A stretch of 64,000 nt of DNA from Umbelopsis isabellina (Eukaryota > Mucoromycota > Umbelopsidomycetes > Umbelopsidales > Umbelopsidaceae), in assembly GCA_016758905.1 (NCBI GenBank), contig JAEPQZ010000020.1, forward strand, positions 248,001 through 312,000. Direction: 5' to 3'. A program made the translations under genes and the position numbers. This document shows, piece by piece, positions 1 through 11,150 of this stretch (positions within the stretch are counted from its first letter, which is position 1; each line of letters starts with the position of its first letter). The notes under the pieces were generated by a model that worked only from the letters and a program-made list of their open reading frames with translations, was not told the origin of the DNA and searched no databases.

Positions 1-507
1 TACTACTATGTGTGCTTGCAGCAGAACGGAAAACAGGTAAATAAGAAAAATGGAGTATTAGAAAAAGCAAAAGAAAACTAGGTCCTTTTTGTAATATGAA
101 TCTTTATCGTTTGGTTGATATAGAATTCTTTTTGCATGCCTTACAAAGGCACTATTAAAAAGAGTATTAGATGTTAAGAATAGCAGCAACAATTTTTTTT
201 TGTTTGTACAATGGTTGAAGGGCCAGAAAAAGGGGGGCCCTTTCAGGTATACGATGGAATGGAAAGGAGGGGTAAAACATTCAGACCAAAACGTTGATTA
301 TTCCTTGGATCATTGCGTTGTCGTGCTAGTCATTGAGAGGAGAAGCGGCGAGCCCATGTTTTCAGAGTATGATGTAGCTTAGGCTTGCCGTCAACGCCGT
401 TAGACGGTAGCGGACTTGATCCTTTGGGTGACGAAGGAGGGGAAGGCAGCACTAAATTAAATAGATCGAAAGGTCAGTTCCAGTTCCAAAACCACTAACG
501 AGGTTGC
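1..507. other. No gene recognised at left edge
   Basis: No protein family or RNA gene is recognisable here. A 60-codon open frame (200-382, +) has no motif and I leave it out. Positions 13-36 contain a TTGCAG and a CAG|GTAAAT pattern that could bound a very short exon of a gene lying mostly to the left, but nothing supports it. Confidence 0.5.
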
Positions 508-918
508 TCACAACGTCAACTTACTTGATTCTGGCCGCCTTTTCGAATCACACATGGAAGAACTTCGAGGGGGGGGATAGTAGATCATAAGGGGTTCCAC
601 CGATGTTGGTGTGACGTTCTCGGGTGCATCGTCTTCCTCGGCCATATATTCGTAGTATCGAACATCCGGTGGTTCTGAACTGAAGCGAACTTGGCGTCGG
701 CTGATAGATGAGTCGCTTTTGATGCTGCTACTTCTGCTTGATCCGCGGCAGGACACCATAGAAGTCGAGGCCGGTCGAACTGGCAACAAAGTACATTCCG
801 AAACCGGTCGTTTTTCACAGTTCCATGATGATAAACAGGGCAACGAATCAAACAACGGTGCTTTGGCTAACGACTGACATTGGCGATACATTGGATCAGC
901 GGGATCATGGTCTTGCAT
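508..918 (-). CDS. Small protein with PP1-docking-type motif
   Basis: A single-exon frame of 136 residues starting at the ATG at 918; an upstream non-ATG extension of the frame is not used. Near the middle is RRQVRFSSEPPDVRYYE (about residues 74-90). Its RQVRF core fits the RVxF consensus by which many proteins dock protein phosphatase 1, and VRF followed by PP-x-V-x-YY recurs in otherwise low-complexity fungal proteins. The flanks are Ser/Arg-rich and then acidic and Pro-rich, so the protein is probably disordered. No catalytic domain is visible. PP1 binding is an inference from the motif. The start and intronless structure are plausible but unverified. Confidence 0.5.
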   Translation of the reverse strand: MQDHDPADPMYRQCQSLAKAPLFDSLPCLSSWNCEKRPVSECTLLPVRPASTSMVSCRGSSRSSSIKSDSSISRRQVRFSSEPPDVRYYEYMAEEDDAPENVTPTSVEPLMIYYPPPRSSSMCDSKRRPESSKLTL

Positions 919-1594
919 TAGATGTAAAAGTTTGTGCAAAGGGAAAAAAGAGATAAAGAAGAGGGAAAAATCGTTCCACCCACTCTTCAATTGGAAAATA
1001 AAAAAATGTACCGCAAGAGTGGTGAATTGCCTTTTATGGATAGCGGACCGCTGTTCATGATTGGTTTGACGTCACGTGGACGCTGCTTTCAGTTTAAGCT
1101 TGGCAGTGACCCCAAGCTCGTGTATGCGGTCACCAGTACCGAGAAAGCAAGTCCTTATAGCCAACATCAATAAGCTTTATATTCCAGCATCGCTTGTAAC
1201 GTACAAACGCGTAAGCTTTCTCTTAGCTTTTTACATCTTGAATTTTTCTGTAGCTCATCAAGCGACTAATTGTTTCGCCCAAGTCGGCATGTCAATGAGT
1301 TTTACTGAGTTTGGTTTCACAAAACCTCGCATCATTTCTTCACAGTGTGTGCTGATGTGGTTCAAGGTGTTCCGTCCCGATTTGCCTGCGATAAAAAACT
1401 ATGCAGTTACGCCTTTAAAAAAAAATATTTCTTATTTTTTCCTTTATTACGTTTCAGAGTGCATAAAAAGGCTAGGAAATGACAAAAGATGGAACACAAT
1501 ACAAAAACAATAAAATAATGAAAAATATAGAATACGTGAAGAAATGCAATATTAAGCAAGATCAAGCAAGATCAAGCAAGCTCCGGATGGCCCT
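919..1594. other. Spacer between two minus-strand genes
   Basis: No gene is recognised. This stretch lies upstream of the PP1-motif gene and downstream of the nucleotide-sugar transferase. It holds the CRE/E-box overlap at 1067-1078 and a short tandem repeat of ATCAAGCAAG near 1560-1580 just beyond the transferase stop. The 145-codon plus-strand frame at 1076-1513 has no recognisable content. Confidence 0.6.
1067..1078. promoter_or_regulatory. Overlapping CRE and E-box palindromes
   Basis: TGACGTCA (1067-1074) is the consensus for ATF/CREB-type bZIP factors. It overlaps by two bases with CACGTG (1073-1078), the consensus E-box for bHLH factors. The pair lies about 150 bp upstream of the start of the minus-strand gene at 918, a normal promoter distance. 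Binding is inferred from sequence only. Confidence 0.5.
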
Positions 1595-2810
1595 TTATTC
1601 TTTCAGGTACCAGAGGCCAGCTTTCTTCAGATCAGCTTTCTTCTGCTGACCTTGACCTAAATCGAAAGGGAACAAGGTTTGGTACACAAGTTAGATCCTC
1701 GTCATATTCTCCCCAAAAAAGGCATCCCTCTCACTGTGATCTCATGTTGGAAATTGCTAGCTACTTACGATAATTGGCATGGACAATCATTGGAGTCATA
1801 GAGAACCGCGCAGGAACATTGTTGTCAAAGTAATAACGGCCATGGGGGAATAAAGTCAGGTCAAGGAGCGCAATAGGGCTTTCGTGATAGCTTAAATTCA
1901 TGTCATCCAAAATTCGGTTCATGGCTTGCTGTTGCGTAACCTTGGTCTCCTTGTCCTGGATGGAAATGGTATCCGACATAATGCGCTTGCTCGTTTCGGT
2001 AGGCCGCATAATGAAGAACCCACTGTTGATAAGCCTCTGTTCTAATTCTTGTGAAAACAACACTTCCGTCAGCTCTTGTTTGGTGGTGGCGTGTTTACGA
2101 GATTTCAGTTTGAGCATTAGATATTGGAATATGTTGGGGTTGGTAAACACGATATCGACATCAGAAAACCACACTGTGATACCCAGGTACAACAGTCTCT
2201 CTACTACTAAGGACTTTGAATGGGTGATGGGAGTATAGTCTCCTTCTAACCATCCTGCAAATTCAGCGCTAATCTCCTTGTGAAACCAATGTTCGGGGAT
2301 CAGCACAACATGCTTGCCATAGCCGGCTGCCGTTAAAGTGTCTACCAAAGCTTGATCAATGGCAAATACCAAAAACTTTTTATCGACATTGGATTTCTTA
2401 AGTGACTCGATCCAATTCATGGTATAATCTGCCATGCCGTTATTAACAACCGCAGTCAGCAACACCTTATCTTTGCTGTTGACCATGACATTGGTGTTGA
2501 TCATATCCATGACATGCTTGCTAGGGGCAGTAAATTGCTTGGGTTTCCAGTCCTCAGCTTTGGTGGGCTCAGAAAGCACTTCAACTGGTGCATCCTCAGG
2601 CTGGTCTAATCCTATATCATTAATAGCCGTTTCCTCGTTATTATTAGCGATAATGTCGGTGGTTGTGTCTATACTGTCATCCCCGATGTTGGCTATGTTA
2701 CTGATTTTGGAGGAGTACATTGCCGGATTATTGAACAGTGTTAGCACGATGAACGCAGCAAACAACGCCAATCCCAACATCACATAGCGTCTTCGGGTTA
2801 TTCGCTCCAT
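1595..2810 (-). CDS. Type II membrane nucleotide-sugar transferase (PF03407-like)
   Basis: Two exons, complement(join(1595..1656,1769..2810)), 367 residues. A short cytoplasmic head rich in Arg is followed by one membrane anchor (about residues 10-28), an acidic stem, then a catalytic domain. The domain carries the DxD metal/nucleotide-sugar signature in WFSDVDIVFTNP, as in the nucleotid_trans family (PF03407), which acts in the Golgi lumen. The first exon runs into a stop at 1761, but a GTAAGT donor at 1768 and a TTTAG acceptor before 1656 add a 62-nt terminal exon. It restores the family's C-terminus, HANYRQGQQKKADLKKAGLW. Donor sugar and acceptor cannot be read from sequence. It is head-to-head with the aldehyde dehydrogenase (241 bp apart). 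Confidence 0.85.
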
Positions 2811-3051
2811 TTTCTGATATTTGCCTCGTAGATGGAGAGGATGACCGGACCGAGATTGCGGAAGGTTTACAGCAGATTATTACGCTGAGACCAAATTTCT
2901 TCAGCGCTTATTGTGGCTGACAATCCAATGGGCTATCAAATATAAAAAGACTTTTGTGTCACACATTAAAAAAACCAAGTCACAAAAGTACCAGTCATCA
3001 ACGCCAGCTTTTGCCCAGCATGGCCCAAGTTGTAACTCCTCTTTCTCTAAT

Positions 3052-4976
3052 ATGTCGACTATTAGTGTTATCTCTCCTGCTACTCAACAGCCTGTTGCTC
3101 AAATAGCCTGTCTATCCAACAATGAAATAGATAACGTTGTACAAAAGGCCGTTGGCGCTTTCAGAACTTGGCGCAAGGTGCCCGTGGAACAAAAGGTTGC
3201 TATCATTGACAAGTTCCTAAAGTTGTTCCCAACCAAACAAGACGCCATCAGCCATTCGATTGCTTCACAAATGGGCCGACCTGCAAAGTATGGAGCTGGC
3301 GAGGTGAAGGGAGTTTTGGAGCGTGCGTCCTATATGAACAAGGTGGCAGTGGAAAGTCTCAAAGATGAACAGTTTACCGACCAGCAAGGATTCACGCGGT
3401 TCTTACGTAAGGAGGCCATGGGCCCCATGCTGATTATTGCTGCATGGAATTATCCTTATCTGACTATGGGTAAGTGGTGCATGTTGGTGGATTTACGTGT
3501 GGAACGATCCATGCGCACCGATGCATAGTAGCTTATGATTTTTAGTATTCCGCACGCACTAACTCCGTAGTTATCCCACACCTAGTTAATAATGTCATAC
3601 CTGCTCTGCTTGCTGGCAACACCGTGTTGCTTAAGCAGTCACCTCAGACCCCTCTATGTGCCGATATTTTCGCTCAAACCCTTCATGAAGCTGGCATTCC
3701 CCAGGACGTGTTGCAGGTCACTCATGTAGACGACCAAGGCGCCAATTATTTGGTGCAACATCCACAAATCAAGTTTGTTAACTTTACAGGTTCCATTGAG
3801 ATCGGCAAAAAGATTCGCAAAGCCATCAGCGACAGTGGCAAGCTTATTGGTAAGTGAAATACAGCTGACAGTGGACGAGAGGAAAGGGAAGACACACCGT
3901 GTAGACGAGCTACATCAAACGCTCTCAATATTGGAAAACACCTGTCTGACTGACCTTTATTTGACAGGGTCGGCGATGGAACTTGGAGGCAAGGATCCTG
4001 CATATGTCTGCCATGATAGCGATGTGGATTATGCCGTTGAGAATATCGTGGATGGTGCATTTTTCAACTCTGGACAATGCTGTTGTGCCATTGAGAGATG
4101 CTATGTGCAAGATACTATTTATGATGATTTTGTTGCCAAAGCAGTAGCTTTGACCGAGGTAAATAATTGGACGGTGTTGGTGTCCTAGGCCAGACCAAAA
4201 CGAAATGCTGGGACTATCAAAGCTTTTTGTGACACTTATATGAGACTAATGATCTACGTTATGACGTGTATTCGTTCCTTAGAAATATACACTTGGAAAT
4301 CCATCTGATCCCGATGTGTCTCTTGGTCCTATGGCCAATGTGCGTTTTGCTGACAAAGTGCGAGAACAGATTGGCGATGCTGGTAAGTGCAATTTTTTCT
4401 GTTACTTAAATGTCTTTAAACCCCGAGGTTCCATATCTAATTAACTATGTCGAAATTTAGTGAGCAAGGGTGCCAAGACCCTCATTGATACTGGCAAGCT
4501 GTTTACTGCAGACAAGGTAAAGAAAGCTTCAACTGACTTAAAAATAGAACACAGCAGAAAAACGAACGGGTATTAATATATTGCTGGTCCTACCAATAAT
4601 TCAGGCAGGAACCGCTTATGTAGGCCCTCAGATTCTAGTGAACGTTGACCATTCAATGAAGGTCATGCAGGATGAAACGTTTGGTCCAGTGCTGGCCATC
4701 ATGAAGGTTCAGTCTGACCAAGAAGCCGTTCAACTCATGAACGATAGTCGTTACGGTTTAACCGCCAGCATATGGACTAAAGATGTTGAACGAGCTTTGA
4801 CGATCGGAGACCAAATTGAGACCGGTACCTGGTTCATGAACCGCTGTGACTATATTGATCCTGGACTCTGTTGGGTTGGCGCAAAGGAGAGTGGACTTGG
4901 ATTCAGTATGAGCCATCATGGATTTGATCAATTTGTTAGACCAAAGTCATTCCACTTGAAACTTGCACAAAAGTAG
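3052..4976 (+). CDS. Aldehyde dehydrogenase (NAD(P)-dependent)
   Basis: Six exons: join(3052..3469,3571..3849,3968..4158,4283..4382,4461..4516,4605..4976), 471 residues. It oxidises an aldehyde to the carboxylic acid. Landmarks in order are AAWNYPYL (substrate/cofactor region), GNTVLLKQS with the cofactor lysine, FTGSIEIGKKI of the Rossmann fold, MELGGKDPA with the general-base Glu, FFNSGQCCCAIER with the nucleophile Cys, and DETFGPVLA. The C-terminal MNRCDYIDPGLCWVGAKESG resembles succinate-semialdehyde- and betaine-aldehyde-like members. The start was set at the ATG at 3052 because the upstream in-frame leader looks non-coding, though a longer, mitochondrially targeted form cannot be excluded. 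The substrate is not determinable. Confidence 0.9.
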
Positions 4977-5160
4977 AGAAATCACTGTCGATTTATAATA
5001 AAGATATGATATGAGAATAAAATAATGGCCAAATAACTTGCAAATCAAATCAACCAGAAATAAGCGGCATAGTTGTTAGAGCCCATTAGCTCCGCCTCAC
5101 CGTGCAACCCATAGTCTATTTCCCCTTGACCGTTTTCTCGCATGCATCATCTCCCATCCA

Positions 5161-8100
5161 ATGCAACGCACATCTAGACGAAGCTTTTCTGTGAATGACG
5201 AGCAGCGTGAGGTATGAGCCAGTCCTTTGTTAAGCAGTATATGTCTTTGAGCACCCGTTGAGCTCTCTCTCCATCGGGGCCATGTTGTTCATTGTTCTCG
5301 TGACAGACTACTGACAAACACCTCCCCCCTTTCCCTGACAGTTGCTTGGCATTGAAGCCCATAGTGATCACATTAAAAACATGTGCAAATGGAATGTAGC
5401 CGATTTAGATCACTTTATAACTTTATTGAAAGCTCGGTATGTCTTGTAGTATTGCATTGCAAACCGAGAATGCTGAACACGAAATATTTACTCATTACTG
5501 CTCCCCCGTACCGTCATCTCACAGGATAGCCGCCGAGGAACAATACCAGCAGGCGTTGATGCGCATTATCGCCATACCGGTGGATTCTGAGAACGAGACA
5601 TTCGATCAATTTCGACAAGTACATACCACTGTAAGACGCGCCACCGATGAGTTTCGAGACTCGGCAGATAAACAAGCTCAGTGCCGACGTGAACTGGTTC
5701 AGGTTATGAAAGCTCAATTAGCGAGTATGATGGAAATGCGAGAAAATCATGAACGATACCGAAAAACCGTCAAGAACGCTCTCAAAGATTCCAATGCTGC
5801 CTACATTGCATATCGAACGCGCGATGTACCAAAGGTAATATTGCCATGCCTTTGATCGGAATCCATTGTCTCGATACTTTGTATACTGAACATTTTATTA
5901 TAGCTTCGAAAAGCTTATGAGCAAAAATGTTTGGAGTTGGACACAGCGCAACGCATGTCTCTACAAGAACAAATGCAACCACCACCGGCGTCTTTAGCCG
6001 CCACCCCTCCGCCACTTCAACAACAGCACTCAACATCATCACTAGGGTCCGCAGCTCCACCGGCCCAACTTTTGTTACAACAACCTTACAAGTCCCCTAA
6101 CGACCATTCTTATTTGGACGAACCACAGCCGAACCAGCGTCGCTCGGAAGATACTGACGAAAGCTCATTATCGTCACTGGATGCCAACTCACCACAGCCA
6201 CAAAAGAGAATGGCTGGATTGATGGCGAAAATGGCTCACATGGGTACACAACTTGCCAATGCTGCGGCCGCTGCTTCTGCACCTGACGTATCCAAGCAGA
6301 ATGTGAAAAACGCAAAGACAAAGAAGGATATTGTTGATCTCGGTAATAATTTTCTCGACATTTGTGCACATAACAAGTCGTTACACAATTGAAATTACTG
6401 TTCTAACATGCATGCTTATCACCACCAGATACCGAGTACCGAGATGGAATTCGATTTTTGGAGTTTTTGAGAAAGAAACAGACTGATACCACCTCATTCT
6501 CGTTAAAAGTAAGTGAAAACTGAATGTTCAGACTTTATATCTTTTGCCTACGCTGTTTGCTAAAGGGTTTCATTCAGCGTCTACAAAGCATGTTGCGGGA
6601 GAAATCCGTTCAAGTTAAAGTGGCGTTGGATATGATATTGAAAGTGGAGAGAAAAGGACTTCAGCAGAGCCAAATCTTTGTGCAACAAGCCACACAAGTG
6701 GCCGAGTTGATCCATGGCGATAAAGATATCGAGCAATTTCGAAATGAGTTTAAACGAGACGAGTTTGCCATACCATCTTCTATCTTTTATCATAATTATT
6801 ATGCTGGCGAAAGCAAAGACCTTTTGTTTGGCATTTCTTTGGTTGAATATGCCAACGCCCATCGTCGAACCGTGCCACTCATTGTAGTCAAATGTATTGA
6901 AGCTATTGAACGGTTGGGCGGAACCAAACGTGAAGGCATATACCGTATATCCGGCCGACAAAGCAACGTTGAAAAACTGCGACAGTCATTTGAAAAGGAC
7001 GAAGAGGCTGTTGTGTTGAACGACACAGCGTTTGATGTTTTCACTATTGCCAATGTGCTGAAACACTTTTTACGTGAACTTGATACCCCACTTTTCCAGC
7101 TTAACATGGACGACAGAATATATCATTCTAGTAAGTTGAACAGCGCAGAATGAAACCATCGCATGTAGTGTCGAGCAAAATTAATCTGTTTTCATATTAG
7201 ATATCAAGGACACTCGACTGCGAATATTCAACCTCTACAAATACATTCTTAATTTACAGAAAGTGCATTACGATACACTCAAAGTTCTGATAGAACATTT
7301 AGCAAAGTAAGTTCAAACAAATTATGTAGCTGCCAAATTGCAAACTTATTAACGAATGATGGTAGGGTGGCAGCAAACGCCGATATCAATAAGATGAATA
7401 TACAGAATTTATCCTTGATCTTTACGCCAGTCATCTTCCACGACCACAACCAAGCTCAAAATCCCGGTGAATGGTTTTCAGATTGTGTATTGGAGGATTT
7501 GATCATGCATCAAGAAAAGTTGTTCTCAACCGTTGATCCGGCAGCATTCAACAATACAGTCGCAGTGGAGGATCAACGGCGTTTGATTGAGCATTCTAAT
7601 GCTCGCAAATTTGCCACGGCGCCCGCTCGCGGTTACGGCAAAGATTCATCTCTTGGTGGTGCTGCTCCTTCACCCTATCCTGGCCAGCTACAGAGACAAC
7701 CTTCTGGTCATCTACAGAGACAACCTTCGGTTGGGCAAATGGGTCCTCAAATGAACATGCCATCCAATGTTTATCAACAACAACCGCCGCCCAGTTCTGG
7801 TTACTTGCAGCAGAATTCAAGTGGACAATTTGTTCCACAGCTCAATCCAACATCAAGTGCATACCAACAGCAGCAACAGCAACCACCACAACAACCGCCA
7901 CCGCACTCCACCCAAGCGACTCCGGCCGTTCAGACCGCTCAGGCACCAAGATTGCCTGACATACCCAAGAACAGTCCGTTCTTGGAGTCAGCCGCTCTAC
8001 GAACTCCTACTGATCCTGAGCCTGACCATGATCGCTTTGCACAGGCAATTGCAGCTGCTAATGAAGCAACTTCACAAAAAATCACTCCTTTACCGTCACC

Positions 8101-8581
8101 TTCTGGTTACCCAGGAACTGACCATCCTCCGCCACCACGTCCAACCATTCAAACCGGCTCTTCGAGCTTATCTGTAAACAGTCCACAACCTGGCCAGTTC
8201 AAACCGCTGCCACAGGCGGCTGCATCTCCGGTGCGAACGTCTTCTCGAACAAGCCTGATGCAATTACCAGGCAGCTACCAACAGCAACGCCAATCTCCAG
8301 CTATACATACTTCGCCAGCCACGCCGGCAGCAGAACCAGACCACCTCGAGTCTCCACTTCATGATGTTTTGGCCGCCGACTCCTACGAGTCACCTCTTGG
8401 GTCATGGTTCGACGATGAAGAAGAAACCAAGGCAGACATCAAAGAAGAGCCCAAGGAGAAACGCATTTCTCTAAGTGCATTGAAGCGCACTATGAGTTTA
8501 CGTAAACCATCATCCGTGCCAAAGTTACCACCAACTGACGCTGAGCCTGCTCGGCGATCAGACTCTTTACCCAACGAGTAA
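5161..8581 (+). CDS. F-BAR and RhoGAP domain protein (Rgd1/Rga7-like)
   Basis: Eight exons: join(5161..5211,5342..5436,5525..5834,5904..6342,6429..6508,6578..7130,7201..7306,7366..8581), 949 residues. The N-terminal F-BAR region (about 15-175, resumed near 300-380 after a Pro/Ser/Gln-rich insert) shows LDHFITLLKAR followed by IAAEEQYQQAL, the typical helix-1 pattern, and would bind and bend membrane. The RhoGAP domain (about 408-600) has EGIYRISG with the catalytic arginine finger (about Arg448) and LKHFLRELDTPLF. The C-terminal 350 residues are Pro/Gln-rich and disordered. Such proteins inactivate Rho-type GTPases at sites of polar growth and septation. The first 17 codons come from a short exon ending in a good donor. 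The exon 6 acceptor could instead be at 6565. Confidence 0.88.
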
Positions 8582-8676
8582 ATATGGCTCCCAGATCTCG
8601 CCATGTCTTTTGCATGACCTGAATTATGTCTAGTCATGTCATCTTTCTTTCAGTGATTTTTGGTTTGTTTATTATC

Positions 8677-8702
<26 letters not shown>
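8677..8702. repeat. (GT)13 microsatellite
   Basis: An uninterrupted GT dinucleotide run lying between the convergent ends of the RhoGAP gene and the RNase P subunit gene. It is probably polymorphic; no function is implied. Confidence 0.9.
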
Positions 8703-8710
<8 letters not shown>

Positions 8711-8830
8711 TAGTATCACAAAGGAAAAATGTATTGTTGCTTGCTGTAGTTTTCATTAACATTATACAATACAATTGGGCTAATTTTTGTACAACAAAAC
8801 TGGGAGGTTTGGTATAAAGCAGAGTTGCAT

Positions 8831-9816
8831 TTATTGTTTAGCTTTTTTGTTGTTGGATGGTTGCAAGTCATTATTGGGGCGTTTGTTGGATGGTTTGTTT
8901 TGTTGTTGTTGCTTTGGTTGTTGCTTCTGCTGTTGCTGTTGCTTCTGCTGTTGCTTACCCTTTGGCTCCTGCTGTTGGTCATGCTTTGGCTTTTGCTGTT
9001 GAATAGGTTTCGGTCTCTGCTTGGTAATCACTGGTGTGGTGGTCTCTAAAGTTTTGATTTCCGTACTCATGTATCTCGCTTCCAGCCATGGGGCATCTAA
9101 AGTTGGAATAACGCTGGTTGCTTTGACAAGCCGCTCCCAAAGGTCACCTGCACCCTGATCAAATGCATGTCAATTGGATGTTTTAGAGCACAACTCAAGC
9201 TCGGTGTACTTACTCGCATTTGAACAGCACTGACGCGCTTGAGACCCAATGAGCTGGATATAGCCATTTCGGCTCCTTGTTGGAGAGACACAAGTTTTCG
9301 ACGGGCAAGTGCGCTTAATTGAGGAAAGTGCGCGCACAGCTGTGACGGATCAATGTCGCCTCGACACACAAACAAGATAGCATCTGAATCGTCTGGATCC
9401 TTCTTCTCCAAATTGCGTGTGATAGCGTTGATGCCCGTGATGACGATAGGCGATACTGGCAAACTTTCAGCCACCTTGACGTTGTTCTTGCGCTGTCGTC
9501 GACGCTCCGCGCGAGCTTCGCCTAGTGGCTTAAGGTTATCGCATAAGAGCTGTAAGATTTCATCATGTATGTTTGCCGGTGTAAATGGCCTGCAAAGACG
9601 TATAATATCAATGACTGTTGGTATGAATTTGTGTGTAGAGATATGCCGAGCGTCCAAACGATCTGGGCCACTTTTGTGTTCACAAGCACACATGTTGAAG
9701 TTTCCAATAACTTACCATTTCAGAATGAAGGGGGTGTCGAGTACAGCCTTGTAAACTACTTTTCGTTTTTCTTCGGCCTTGCGAAGATTGGTTCCGTGAT
9801 GCACCGCAGCGGCCAT
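8831..9816 (-). CDS. RNase P/MRP subunit, Rpp38/Pop3-like (L7Ae fold)
   Basis: Three exons: complement(join(8831..9154,9214..9589,9716..9816)), 266 residues. The core has ITGINAITRNLEKK, ILFVCRGDIDPSQL and SLGLKRVSAVQM, which line up with the L7Ae/Rpp38 pattern (human Rpp38 has GVNSVTRALER and GLKCVLAL). It should bind a kink-turn of the RNase P or RNase MRP RNA in the nucleolus, for tRNA 5'-end and pre-rRNA processing. The first exon ends WPFTPANIH across a phase-2 intron, and the last begins with GAGDLWERLV. The tail from about residue 190 is a Lys/Gln-rich low-complexity stretch. A leucine-rich plus-strand frame here is only its shadow. Family assignment is good; Rpp38 versus Pop3 naming is uncertain. 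Confidence 0.8.
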
Positions 9817-10401
9817 GTTTAAAAAGCACGATAGTCTGTGACCTCAAGTCAATGTGTGCTGGTGTGCTGGTCTCCCAAGATAATTAGGAAATTTCGAATT
9901 TGGTGGGCAAGTCCACAGTCACTGCCACACTTTTTCCAGGCTCCAGCAGTTATTGGCTTTCAAGCTGGCTTGACCATACAAACTTGACTTCAAAGTAGAA
10001 ACTGATGGCTGCAGGTTCTATTTGCCACAAAAATCTCGTCATATTATATGATAGCTTTTTGTTATTCCAGGCTATCGTACAGCGCATGCTTTACCGCTTT
10101 ATCAAGCTATTGTACCAATGGTTAAATTGATATTTGTCGAATATTGAATTTCGCACATCTTATTCAAGAGGTTTTTCTCAAGAATGCATATATACTTAAT
10201 ACCACGCTTCATTCCTAACTGCACTGTTTCACCTGTAATATGAAAGTACGCGTTGCTTGTCGTGCATACTGATCTCATGGAGGCTGTCATGGAAGGCTTC
10301 AAATTTTGATTATGTGACTGCTCTTCTTTTTTCAAATATCCACCTCGAAGGGCATTTCAAGATTTTCCAACCGGCTAACGCATTCCCGTATATAAATCAC
10401 C
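9817..10401. other. Divergent promoter region
   Basis: 585 bp between the divergent RNase P subunit gene and the PBDC1 gene, with no coding signal. TATATAAA-like sequence at 10388-10395 (GTATATAAATC) lies only about 10 bp from the PBDC1 ATG, so it may be incidental or the mRNA leader may start elsewhere. Confidence 0.6.
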
Positions 10402-11150
10402 ATGCCTTTGCCTTCTGCCGACGAACTCGAACAACTTCAAGATATTGGTAAGTTTTTTCCATTAAGAAATCGCTGGTGTGAAACATGTCAAGCTAACTGC
10501 GTTCCATTGTTATCTTGATCCTTTGTAGAAAAGCAATGGGCAGTTAAGGCAAGTTGCTCTGCAAAGACTATAGCGACAACTATTCACTATGACACATTTT
10601 CCTGACAATTTCCAATATGATAATATAATACAGGCTATGCACCATGCTGAGACTTATTTCAAGCTGATTTCTTCCATAGATGGTTCCAAACTGCGCTTGA
10701 CAGGGTATGTAAATCGAGATACGGAAAGCGACTAGTTGCGAATTGGTTTTAGCTTAGTATTAAGTACTGACCAATATCTCGTAGAATTGATGACGAAATC
10801 TATGCTGATTTTGAAGAGACATTCCCTGAAATCGATGTGCAGCATTTGAACGAAGATCATTTCAAGACCGACAAGGCAAAGGCCAAGTGGAGAGACTGGA
10901 TCAACAAATATGAGAAGCGAGTGAACGAGTACAACTTTGGATCTTTGCTCCGTATCGATCCTCGAGATGATTACACTGAGCAGAATACCATGTTCGGCAT
11001 GAGAATGCAGGCAAGTATTTGAGATACATACTCTGAAAAACACGTCAGAACCTGAGTAAATTAACCGTTCTTTCTCAACGTCTCTAGTTCTATGCCGTTG
11101 AAATCGCTAGAAACAAGAAGGGTTTGAACAGTGCTGTGTTAAATAAATAG
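10402..11150 (+). CDS. PBDC1: PBDC1 / YPL225W family protein
   Basis: Five exons: join(10402..10447,10529..10548,10634..10704,10785..11010,11088..11150), 141 residues. The conserved core KQWAVKAMHHAETYFKLIS, FEETFPEID and KWRDWINKYEKRVNEYNFG is typical of PBDC1 (PF04669). Despite the old name 'polysaccharide biosynthesis domain', the yeast member YPL225W is reported as a cytosolic chaperone for newly made eEF1A; that role is transferred by homology. Introns 2 and 4 both begin with GC, not GT (AAG|GCAAGT at 10549 and CAG|GCAAGT at 11011), each with an otherwise perfect donor and an AG acceptor. Without them the reading frame does not join. Confidence 0.88.

Noticed and set aside
1761-1763. Stop at the end of the long nucleotide-sugar transferase frame
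   Set aside because: It lies inside an intron (GTAAGT donor at 1768). The 62-nt terminal exon restores the conserved C-terminus, so the gene is not truncated.
2434-2787. Plus-strand Ser/Leu-rich frame
   Set aside because: Shadow of the nucleotide-sugar transferase stem region on the opposite strand.
8825-9049. Leucine-rich plus-strand frame resembling a membrane protein
   Set aside because: It is the antisense reading of the Gln/Lys-rich tail of the RNase P subunit.
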